From Oscillospiraceae bacterium (GTDB taxonomy: Bacteria > Bacillota > Clostridia > Oscillospirales > Ruminococcaceae): 41,606 bases of DNA. The notes below the pieces were generated by a model, which was given only the letters and a program-made list of their open reading frames with translations, did no database searches and was not told where the DNA came from. The DNA lies in the NCBI GenBank assembly GCA_009777445.1, contig WRLV01000009.1:1-41606 (forward strand), written 5' to 3'. The translations under genes and the position numbers were made by a program. Below are positions 35,542 to 41,606 of this stretch, piece by piece (the stretch's first letter is position 1; each line of letters begins with the position of its first letter).

Positions 35542-36317
35542 AACAGCACCTCCCTTGCGTTGAATACCGGGCCTTCTTTGCAGACCCTCACCATTTGCTC
35601 ACCCGTTTCGCCGACACTTTTGCAAGCGCAACCGGCACACGCACCGACACCGCACGCCATTCTCTCTTCAAGCGACACGCGGCACAAAACGTTGGCGCGA
35701 GTGCAAATCTCCGCCACCGCTTTGAGCATGGGAACAGGGCCGCAGGCATATACAACGCCGACATCATCCGATTCTAACAGCTTGTTAAGCGGTTCGGTAA
35801 CAAGCCCTTTTGTCCCGACACTTCCGTCTTGTGTGCAGATGATGACTTGCGCCCCCGTTTGTTTAAAATCATCAGCGAGAATAATTTTGTCATACCCTCT
35901 AAATCCCATTAATGCTACAGCCTTGTTGGCATGTAATTTCGCCATGCCATAAAGCGGAGCGACACCCATTCCACCACCGATTAAAATGGCGTTAAGGCTT
36001 GAATTTTCTGTTTGTGAGGGCAATTCAAAGCCGTTGCCTAACGGACCGAGCAGGTCAATGCTGTCGCCCACGCGCGTTTCGGCAAGCTTTGCAGTTCCAC
36101 AACCGCGCACTTCAAACACTATTCGGATTGTCCCTTCGTCTTTGTCAATGTCGCAAATCGAAATAGGGCGGCGAAGGGTAAAGCCTTCAACCTTGATATG
36201 AACAAACTGCCCCGGAACTGCCAATGCGGCAATGTCACCGCAAAGCACGGTAAACGAATAGACCCCCGCAGATATTGCCTTTTTCTCAATTACGTGATAT
36301 AACTTGCATTTATACAT
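35538..36317 (-). CDS. pyrK: Dihydroorotate dehydrogenase B, electron-transfer subunit
   Basis: 259 residues. A ferredoxin-reductase-type FAD domain (RRPISICD, about 50-57) is followed by the NAD domain (LIGGGMGVAPLYGMAKL). The C-terminal [2Fe-2S] site uses Cys222, 227, 230 and 246 (C-x4-C-x2-C-x15-C). It passes electrons from PyrD FMN to NAD. The start at 36317 follows conservation (MYKCKLYHVIEKK); the upstream extension to 36416 is AT-rich and contains the promoter. The ribosome site is weak (ACGGT). Confidence 0.95.
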   Translation of the reverse strand: MYKCKLYHVIEKKAISAGVYSFTVLCGDIAALAVPGQFVHIKVEGFTLRRPISICDIDKDEGTIRIVFEVRGCGTAKLAETRVGDSIDLLGPLGNGFELPSQTENSSLNAILIGGGMGVAPLYGMAKLHANKAVALMGFRGYDKIILADDFKQTGAQVIICTQDGSVGTKGLVTEPLNKLLESDDVGVVYACGPVPMLKAVAEICTRANVLCRVSLEERMACGVGACAGCACKSVGETGEQMVRVCKEGPVFNAREVLL

Positions 36318-36353
36318 ATTTTTACCGTTTTTACTTTCTTTGTTAGTAAATTT

Positions 36354-36382
36354 ATTATAACATAAATTTGCGCGAAGCACAA
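36354..36382 (-). promoter_or_regulatory. Promoter of pyrK-pyrD
   Basis: On the minus strand, -35 TTGTGC (36377-36382), 17-base spacer and -10 TATAAT (36354-36359). The leader is about 30 bases, too short for a PyrR attenuator; none is seen. Confidence 0.55.
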
Positions 36383-36518
36383 GCGAATTTATTCGTAAAA
36401 ATTTTTTAATTTTCAAAATTTCAAAACAAATTTAAGTGCTTTATTGTCAAAATATGGCGTGTGTTTTTGTCTATTCCTACAAAATAAGCAAAATCTATGA
36501 AATTTTTTCTTTAATATA

Positions 36519-36547
36519 TTGACAACCGCTAAATTATATAATATAAT
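36519..36547 (+). promoter_or_regulatory. Consensus promoter of the candidate small RNA
   Basis: -35 TTGACA (36519-36524), 17-base spacer, -10 TATAAT (36542-36547): a perfect SigA-type promoter with no coding sequence after it on this strand. Confidence 0.8.
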
Positions 36548-36552
36548 AGAAT

Positions 36553-36668
36553 TAAGCAATTTAAGCTACCTCCATTATTTAGTTTTGAGTTATCTCCTTT
36601 CTTTTGTTCTACTCTTTTTGTTTATCTGACCTAAAAGCCCCCCTTTGATTAAGGGGGGCGATTTTTTT
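36553..36668 (+). ncRNA. Candidate small regulatory RNA, about 115 nt
   Basis: Bounded by the perfect promoter at 36519-36547 and the strong intrinsic terminator at 36637-36668. There is no ATG or ribosome site between them. The 5' 80 nt are almost unstructured and pyrimidine-rich, with CUACCUCC (about 36565-36572) and AUCUCCUUUC (about 36592-36601), both complementary to Shine-Dalgarno sequences. This layout (single-stranded C-rich seeds, then a terminator stem) is characteristic of base-pairing sRNAs of Firmicutes that block translation. No named family was recognised. The rest of the gap (36383-36518) shows nothing else. Confidence 0.65.
36637..36668 (+). terminator. Strong intrinsic terminator
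   Basis: GCCCCCCTT (36637-36645) pairs with AAGGGGGGC (36651-36659), followed on the + strand by GA and seven Ts. The minus strand has only a TTTT tract, so it can also weakly terminate the secreted-protein gene ending at 36683. Confidence 0.9.
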
Positions 36669-36682
36669 GTGGGTTTTAACGC

Positions 36683-37924
36683 TTATCTTCTAAAAATTCC
36701 TCCATCGGTGACGATGATTTGACCGCCTGTGTTTGTTTTAAAGTGCAGGAAGCCATTGCCGTCAAGGGTAGGTCTTGGGTCGTCCAACGCGCTAATTTTG
36801 TTGATTTGTATGTCATAGTGATATATTTTAACGTTATTAAGAGCAACCCTGCTGTTAAGTTTCACCGCTATGCCTGCCGATTGATTGTAACTGCCATCAT
36901 GCCCTAAATTCATCACCGCAAAGTTGTTCCTGTAAAATCTGTCTAAAAACGCCTTTGTTTGAGTCGCTTTCTCGTCCTTTGTTGAGGCGTATACGTTTAT
37001 ATCGTCCTCAACTAAAGCCGCATCTAACGTTATTCTGATATCGAATTTGTTGTCAGGGGTTCTTGAGTCAAAGACAAGGGTCGTCAACTCGCTTTGTGCG
37101 GCAAGCTCAGCGGCGGATTTAGTGACAACGTTCGCCCCGACAAACCTTATAAATTCGCTGTCGGCGGCTGTGTTTTCTATTACGGTTTTCATTTCATCGT
37201 GATAAATCGTTCCGGGGCTTTCGTTGTTATTATTGTTTTCATCGCCGTTTTCGTTTTCGTGGAATGTCTCTTCGCTCTCTCCATAAGTTTCAATGGTATC
37301 AATTCCTCCGGTTCTGAAATAGCGGCTGAATGGGAGTAGTTCTATAGACACATCACTGTTGCCGTTGAAGGATATGTAGCGCGGTTGAATGTCCACAAAG
37401 CGCGCCATCTCTTGCGCTTCCCCATAGGTTGTCCATTTAATCCCGGGGGCTAATGAGATTGTGACATCTTTGCCGGGGGTGTTGAAAAGCTCGCTTGAGA
37501 TGTTCGCGGTTGAGGCGTTAAATTCGCGCACCTGCGCACCGGAGCTGACTCGTATCAGATAATACACCGGCATTCCGTACTCGAAAGTATAATAATATGT
37601 CCCCGAATCTAACGCAATGTGTGAATAACCGTAGACAACCGCCGGCTCATGTTCAAAATGCCCGATGGCGATGTTGCTTGTCTTTGTTTCACGGCTATCA
37701 GGAACGGTGTTAACCGAAAAGTACATATGCGGCACTCTCGTGTCTGAAACAACCTCGTTGCCGTATACTATTTCAATCTTATCGCCAAAATTCACCCCTT
37801 CGATTACAAGAGACCTATGTAACGTCCGCGTTTGAGGGGACTCAACTGAGACATTCCCCAAATTCAATAAAATTAATCCCGCTATAGCAGATAAAGCTAA
37901 AGCTTTCAAAACTATATTTTTCAT
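36683..37924 (-). CDS. Secreted protein with the shared GFLHF/TGGQ C-terminal module
   Basis: 413 residues with a signal peptide (MKNIVLKALALSAIAGLILL). The middle is beta-rich and not recognised. An Asn/Glu-rich low-complexity linker (ETFHENENGDENNNNNES, about 220-237) separates it from the C-terminal region. The last about 120 residues match the C-terminus of the cohesin protein at 4791-6020: F-x-R-x-(F/Y)-x-N-N, V-(L/M)-N-(L/M)-G, A-I-x-VKL, and GNGFLHFKTNTGGQIIVTDG. AAAGGA precedes the ATG. It follows the oligopeptide-binding lipoprotein by 57 bases, which hold a small AACGGC/GCCGTT inverted repeat. Confidence 0.78.
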   Translation of the reverse strand: MKNIVLKALALSAIAGLILLNLGNVSVESPQTRTLHRSLVIEGVNFGDKIEIVYGNEVVSDTRVPHMYFSVNTVPDSRETKTSNIAIGHFEHEPAVVYGYSHIALDSGTYYYTFEYGMPVYYLIRVSSGAQVREFNASTANISSELFNTPGKDVTISLAPGIKWTTYGEAQEMARFVDIQPRYISFNGNSDVSIELLPFSRYFRTGGIDTIETYGESEETFHENENGDENNNNNESPGTIYHDEMKTVIENTAADSEFIRFVGANVVTKSAAELAAQSELTTLVFDSRTPDNKFDIRITLDAALVEDDINVYASTKDEKATQTKAFLDRFYRNNFAVMNLGHDGSYNQSAGIAVKLNSRVALNNVKIYHYDIQINKISALDDPRPTLDGNGFLHFKTNTGGQIIVTDGGIFRR

Positions 37925-37981
37925 AAACTATCCTTTCAACGGCGAGCCGCCGTTAAGTAAAATAAAATTCAGACGGGAAGG

Positions 37982-39598
37982 CTATAATAGCTTCGCCTTG
38001 CTGTAATCTATTGTCCCCGCGAAAGGGTTATAGACAATGTCGACACAGCCTTTTTGATAGAAGAAATATTCTGTCTGATAACAAAGCGGAATAAAAAATC
38101 CGTTGTCAATAAGGTGGCGTTCAGCTTTTTGATAAAGCGCGAAGCTCTCGTTTTTGTCCGGCGTTCTTTGGGCTTGTTCGATGGTTTTGGCGTATTCTGA
38201 TGATTTGCTGAAAATCGGGAAACGCTCGCCCTGAACAAAATATTTTAAATAGGCACAGGGTGAATTATAGTCACCCGAAAGTCGGGTTGCCGCGAATTGA
38301 AAGTTGCCCTGTGCTATTTCACGCTCAAATTCTGCGGGTGGCAACATTCTGATATTGCAGTAAAACCCCAACTCTTTTTGCCATTTTTGGGTGATAAATC
38401 CCAAGAACTCTTTTATTGTGGGATTGTCGGGTACTAATAAATCTAAGCCGTTTATATTTACAACGCCTTTGCGTTTAAGCGCGCGCTCGAATGCCGCCTT
38501 CGCGCCTGACAAATCTGTGTCTCGCTGAAAGTCAACCCCCAAATCGCGGTATCTGTCGTTGCCGAGTTTGACATCAAACGGGATTAACATTCCCGTTTTG
38601 TTAAAGCCCACGGGGGCAACGGCAATATCATCATCACCAAAAGCTCTCGAAAGCGCGAACCGGAAGTCTTTATCAGCGAATACGCTTTCCCCTTTAGTAT
38701 TGAAGACAAGCCCCCAAACGAAATTTTCATATTCGTCAAATGGGAACTCGTTAATTAACCCTTGCGCCGTCTGTCCGCTTGCCACTATGCTGTGGGTGTC
38801 GCCCTCTAAAAAATGAGGAAGCACTCGCTCGGGCGCGCTTATAAAAAAGTTAAGCCCGTATGGATATATTCTGTCCACCTCGTTATTAGGGGTGTTGCGC
38901 CTTAAAATTAGGTGGTTGTTTTCACTGCTGTATGGGTCATAGTCCCACCTGAAAAGCCAAAAAGAGCCGTTTGAAATCACCGCCTCGGCGTTCAGCCCGT
39001 ATCTTCCTTGTGTGCTGTTGTAAAAATCCTCGTTGCAGGGCATGGCGGCGGTGGTGGTAAGCAACTCGGGGAACTGTAAATCAGCGTACTCTAAGCGGAT
39101 AACCAAGTTAAAATTGTCAATCGCTTCTACTCCGAGGGCGGTTATGTCGTTAAGCTCGCCGCTGTTTATGGCGCGTGCGTTTTTAATCACGAAAAACCTC
39201 TCGGCGTTCGGCGATTTTGTTGTTGGGTTAATAAGCCGTCTGAACCCGAAAACAAAGTCTTGCGCCGTACACAATGCAGGCTCTTGCGACTCCCTGCCTG
39301 TATACCAATATACGTCATCTCTAAGCTGAAAGGTATATGTAAGACCATCGTCGCTCACAAAATACTCACCCGCGACTCCCGCTGTGACATTCCCACGCTC
39401 ATCAAGCTTTAACAGACCTTGAAACATATTGGCAATAACCATTTTTGAGTTCTCGTCTGTTGCGGTTTGGGGGTCTAACGTTCGCGGATTAGAGCTTATA
39501 TCATATTTAAAAATATAGTCGCCGCCGTCGCTCTCGGAACAACCGATAAATAAAAACAGCAAAACAGCCGACAATAACACTCTTTTCGTTTTATTCAA
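37982..39598 (-). CDS. Oligopeptide ABC transporter substrate-binding lipoprotein (OppA-like)
   Basis: 538 residues with a lipobox (LLFLFIGC, Cys20), so membrane-anchored outside the cell. The mature part follows the family 5 solute-binding fold: NPRTLDPQTATDENSKMVIANMFQGL, FQLRDDVYWYTG, FVFGFRRLINP and a late lobe ending FIPLCYQTEYFFYQKG. No permease or ATPase genes adjoin, so it is an orphan binding protein that may feed a distant transporter or act in signalling. It starts with TTG at 39598, with GGAAGG 10 bases upstream, and overlaps nrdG by 8 bases. Confidence 0.9.
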   Translation of the reverse strand: MNKTKRVLLSAVLLFLFIGCSESDGGDYIFKYDISSNPRTLDPQTATDENSKMVIANMFQGLLKLDERGNVTAGVAGEYFVSDDGLTYTFQLRDDVYWYTGRESQEPALCTAQDFVFGFRRLINPTTKSPNAERFFVIKNARAINSGELNDITALGVEAIDNFNLVIRLEYADLQFPELLTTTAAMPCNEDFYNSTQGRYGLNAEAVISNGSFWLFRWDYDPYSSENNHLILRRNTPNNEVDRIYPYGLNFFISAPERVLPHFLEGDTHSIVASGQTAQGLINEFPFDEYENFVWGLVFNTKGESVFADKDFRFALSRAFGDDDIAVAPVGFNKTGMLIPFDVKLGNDRYRDLGVDFQRDTDLSGAKAAFERALKRKGVVNINGLDLLVPDNPTIKEFLGFITQKWQKELGFYCNIRMLPPAEFEREIAQGNFQFAATRLSGDYNSPCAYLKYFVQGERFPIFSKSSEYAKTIEQAQRTPDKNESFALYQKAERHLIDNGFFIPLCYQTEYFFYQKGCVDIVYNPFAGTIDYSKAKLL

Positions 39599-40082
39599 CC
39601 AAAACTAACCTTCCTTCAGCAATGCTTTTCTTACAATAAATCTCTCTTTGGTTTGAACTGCCCTTAAATCTAAGCCGAAAATCGCGCAACTCATCAATAT
39701 ATCGCCCGTCAACCAACACGTCGATATAAGAGAGAAGCTCGTCCACTTCCGGCTTATTCATAGCTTTCAACTCTTCGTATAAATAGCCTGTATAACAGCG
39801 GATATTATATTTATCGGAAAGCCTTTTCGCTATTTCAGAAAACGCGGCGCACTGGCAAAACGGCTCGCCACCCGAAAAAGTAACCCCGTCTAATAAAGGA
39901 TTGTCTTCAATCTCACCAATAATCGCGCTAATATCATAAAAACTGCCACCCGACATATCGTGTGTCTCGGGATTATGACAGCTCTTGCACAAATGTGGGC
40001 ATCCTTGCGCAAAAATCGCGTATCTGATTCCGGGCCCGTCCACAACAGACTCTCTGACGATTCCCGCAATTCGTACTTCCAT
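39591..40082 (-). CDS. nrdG: Anaerobic ribonucleotide reductase activating protein (NrdG-like)
   Basis: A 163-residue radical SAM activase. Seen: the [4Fe-4S] motif C28-x3-C32-x2-C35 (GCPHLCKSCHNPET), the TFSGGEPFCQ SAM segment and YTGYLYEEL. It generates the glycyl radical on NrdD; NrdD is not in this window, so the pairing is distant. A different glycyl-radical enzyme as its target cannot be excluded. AAAGGGGAAG lies upstream. It sits 22 bases after the divIC-like gene. Confidence 0.88.
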   Translation of the reverse strand: MEVRIAGIVRESVVDGPGIRYAIFAQGCPHLCKSCHNPETHDMSGGSFYDISAIIGEIEDNPLLDGVTFSGGEPFCQCAAFSEIAKRLSDKYNIRCYTGYLYEELKAMNKPEVDELLSYIDVLVDGRYIDELRDFRLRFKGSSNQREIYCKKSIAEGRLVLVE

Positions 40083-40104
40083 TTTCAGACTTCCCCTTTG
40101 TTTA

Positions 40105-40416
40105 TCATTCTCCTGCGGGAACGATGTGGAAAATTCGTTCTTGCGGGTGGGCTAAATTCAACCGTGTTCTGGCGATTTCTTCGATATACTCTGCGCGGTT
40201 TTCCTCAAGGGTGTAGCGTTCAAGTCGCTCATTAGCCTGTTCGATAGCGAGTAGTTCGCTTTCTATTTTTTCTAACTCTGCGATTTTATTTGCGTGTTCA
40301 GTTAGGTTTGATATGTATAAGAAAAACGCTATAGCCATAATAAAACCAAACACGAAAAAAGATAGAACAACATCACCTTTTTTTGACTTTTGCTTTGATA
40401 ACATCATTTTTACCAT
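40105..40416 (-). CDS. DivIC/FtsB-type septum formation initiator
   Basis: 103 residues: a short basic cytoplasmic N-terminus, one transmembrane helix (about 17-36), then an extracellular coiled coil (about 38-75) and the ENRAEYIEEIARTRLNLAHPQE segment typical of the DivIC/FtsB family of divisome proteins. It follows yabP-yabQ, as in B. subtilis. The start overlaps yabQ by 44 bases; the ATG codons at 40416, 40407 and 40404 are all possible and ribosome sites are weak. Confidence 0.85.
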   Translation of the reverse strand: MVKMMLSKQKSKKGDVVLSFFVFGFIMAIAFFLYISNLTEHANKIAELEKIESELLAIEQANERLERYTLEENRAEYIEEIARTRLNLAHPQERIFHIVPAGE

Positions 40417-40915
40417 CCATTATTTTTTTATTCCTTCTAAGAGGTGTCCTTCTATTATACACCAACCTTAACATAGATTTCAAGAGCTTTTTGATAGAAT
40501 TGTAAATAACGACAAAATTTTTAATAAATTTCAGTGCAATTTTACATATAATCCTCAAAGCGGGCTTTATTATAACATGGTATATTTTTTTGAACAGCTT
40601 TCTCAAAGCGTTGGCGAATTTATTTATAACAAACGAAATCAGCGCGCCTAAGGTTAAAAAATACACCGCCCCACCGAAAGCAAGCGCGACAACGAAAAGC
40701 ATGCGGAACTCACCCGTCCCCAACTCCATAGAATAGGCGAAAGTGACAAGCCCCGCAAAACAAAGAAACGCAAAATCCTCAACCCCCACAGCCAATCCAT
40801 TGTGGGGGATAAACACCCTGAGCGTGCGAAAACCCTCATACACAAAAGCCAACGCAAAGCCCACAAGTGCGAAGTCACCTAAAACCGCCAAATTTTCAGC
40901 CGTAGAATCATACAT
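40373..40915 (-). CDS. yabQ: Spore cortex protein YabQ
   Basis: 180 residues with an N-terminal GDFALVGFALAFVYEGFRTLR helix and three further hydrophobic segments (about 40-100), then a long basic C-terminal tail. The layout and the position between yabP and divIC identify YabQ, a forespore/mother-cell membrane protein needed for cortex formation. It lies 20 bases after yabP. Its basic tail is longer than the membrane core requires and overlaps the divIC start. Confidence 0.85.
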   Translation of the reverse strand: MYDSTAENLAVLGDFALVGFALAFVYEGFRTLRVFIPHNGLAVGVEDFAFLCFAGLVTFAYSMELGTGEFRMLFVVALAFGGAVYFLTLGALISFVINKFANALRKLFKKIYHVIIKPALRIICKIALKFIKNFVVIYNSIKKLLKSMLRLVYNRRTPLRRNKKIMDGKNDVIKAKVKKR

Positions 40916-40935
40916 TACTCACTTCTCACTCCCCA

Positions 40936-41211
40936 CTATTTAAACAGTCTCGTCAAAAAATTATTAGCGACCCTCTCGCTATTGCCGTAACACAAGCCGT
41001 CAACTCTTCCGTGAAGCTGCATATCGCCGCTATCTTTGTCGGCATTAATAATCTCAAGCTTCTCGCCCTTTATTTTCAGCTCACCCAACTCGGTGAAAAC
41101 CACGACTTCACACTCATTAAAGCTTATGATGTCGATTACCCCCGACAAAATGACTTTGTGTCGGTTTTCCATGATAAAATTATGCTCTTTTTTAAACCCT
41201 CTTTCCTGCAT
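40936..41211 (-). CDS. yabP: Sporulation protein YabP
   Basis: 91 residues: ENRHKVILSGVIDIISFNEC, VVFTELGELKIKGEKLEI and LHGRVDGLCY are the conserved blocks of the YabP family, a small beta-rich sporulation protein. AAGGAGAG lies upstream of the ATG at 41211; MENRHKVIL (41172) is an alternative shorter start. It is first gene of the minus-strand cluster. A mother-cell (SigE-type) promoter is expected from the family, but none could be assigned with confidence. Confidence 0.88.
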   Translation of the reverse strand: MQERGFKKEHNFIMENRHKVILSGVIDIISFNECEVVVFTELGELKIKGEKLEIINADKDSGDMQLHGRVDGLCYGNSERVANNFLTRLFK

Positions 41212-41279
41212 TTGCTCTCTCCTTTATATATAGTTGTCCTTAAGACATCTTATTCAAAAGCGAGAGAAATATAACCGAA

Positions 41280-41425
41280 AATTAACCACCACCCGGCGCT
41301 TGTGCGTTGGGTGGTGTTGTTTTGTTGGAATGTCTTGCGAGAATGGGTTCAGGTGGGGTGGGCATGCCAACCCCGTCTTTCAAACATCTGCAAATTTCGG
41401 GACGGGCAAGCCCGTCCCCTACAGT
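41280..41425 (-). repeat. Structured dispersed repeat, copy 3 (inverted)
   Basis: Read on the minus strand: hairpin A (GGGACGGGC/GCCCGTCCC at 41399-41418 on the + strand), the GCAGATGTTT ... GACGGGG variable segment shared with copy 1, the CGCAAGACATTCCAACAAAA block also shared with copy 1, then hairpin B (41287-41316), with arms CACCACCC and GGGTGGTG and inner CGC/GCG. Module C and the heptamer arrays are missing; the element ends where the yabP upstream region begins. 41426-41493 shows nothing recognisable. Confidence 0.82.
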
Positions 41426-41493
41426 GTGCGGAATTGCTTTCAAGCTTTTTCAAGAACTCACATCAACCACCTTCAAAAACAGGGTAGGTTTTG

Positions 41494-41606
41494 TCAATAC
41501 TTCATAACATACTCTCTCCAGGTATCGGGGTATAATCTCATTATATGGTCGCGTGCTTCTCTGTTCAGTCTTGTTGCTCGATAATCCTCGCCTTGTCGCG
41601 CAAATT
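41494..41606 (-). CDS. C-terminal end of an unidentified protein (runs off the window)
   Basis: A minus-strand frame is open from the window edge to the TGA at 41494-41496. It reads 36 residues ending RLYPDTWREYVMKY, preceded by RLNREARDHI. The composition is protein-like (Arg, Tyr, Trp), and the other two minus frames are less convincing. Too short to identify. Confidence 0.4.
   Translation of the reverse strand, partial: FARQGEDYRATRLNREARDHIMRLYPDTWREYVMKY

Noticed and set aside
36548-36640. A short peptide from a TTG inside the candidate sRNA
   Set aside because: The frame is about 14 codons, has no ribosome site and no ATG exists in the segment.

Overview
The window looks like a chromosomal segment of a spore-forming Clostridia member, probably Oscillospiraceae-like and gut or rumen associated. 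The evidence is a yabP-yabQ-divIC sporulation/division cluster, near-consensus SigA promoters (TTGACA-17-TATAAT), AGGAGG ribosome sites, a bacterial ProS with an editing domain, PyrK/PyrD type B, and secreted proteins with cohesin-like and degenerate dockerin-like modules. Species cannot be named from sequence alone.

Layout. 1-3.7 kb: an Rpn nuclease tail, copy 1 of a structured dispersed repeat, an XRE repressor/ImmA protease pair, then a divergent MetRS-like synthetase. 3.7-8.0 kb: prfB, convergent with two secreted cohesin-domain proteins. 8.0-9.1 kb: a second Rpn tail, tRNA-Trp, a tiny FliM-N-like ORF and tRNA-Leu. 9.1-13.8 kb: rny, a single-domain chromate transporter, a PIN toxin/partner pair and a GLUG-repeat surface protein, all on the + strand. 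13.9-15.1 kb: an unrecognised two-gene cassette and copy 2 of the repeat. 15.1-24.7 kb (- strand): a large secreted protein, then an operon AI-2E transporter > glycogen phosphorylase > GH13 amylase > lipoprotein foldase > coiled-coil peptide. 24.7-28.1 kb: proS and comM from back-to-back promoters. 28.1-31.2 kb: a VapBC-type pair and a helicase/HNH locus broken by an internal deletion. 31.2-34.2 kb: an Rpn pseudogene and pcrA. 34.2-36.3 kb: pyrK-pyrD-metallopeptidase. 36.5-36.7 kb: a promoter-to-terminator unit with no ORF, a candidate small RNA. 36.7-41.2 kb (- strand): yabP-yabQ-divIC-nrdG-oligopeptide-binding lipoprotein-secreted protein. 41.3-41.6 kb: inverted copy 3 of the repeat and the end of an unknown gene.

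Most notable: (i) a MITE-like repeat with three hairpins, GNRA loops and compensatory base changes between copies; (ii) the candidate sRNA at about 36553-36668, which carries pyrimidine-rich anti-Shine-Dalgarno stretches; (iii) one secreted protein with both a cohesin-like and a dockerin-like module, and a C-terminal module shared by two other secreted proteins about 31 kb apart; (iv) a MetRS-like enzyme whose KMSKS loop reads KASSS; (v) repeated loss of catalytic parts in accessory genes: two Rpn tails, one internally deleted Rpn, a related coiled-coil peptide, and a helicase lacking motifs V-VI. No complete, clearly new multi-gene defence system is visible. The 14.0-14.9 kb cassette is the best unexplained gene pair.
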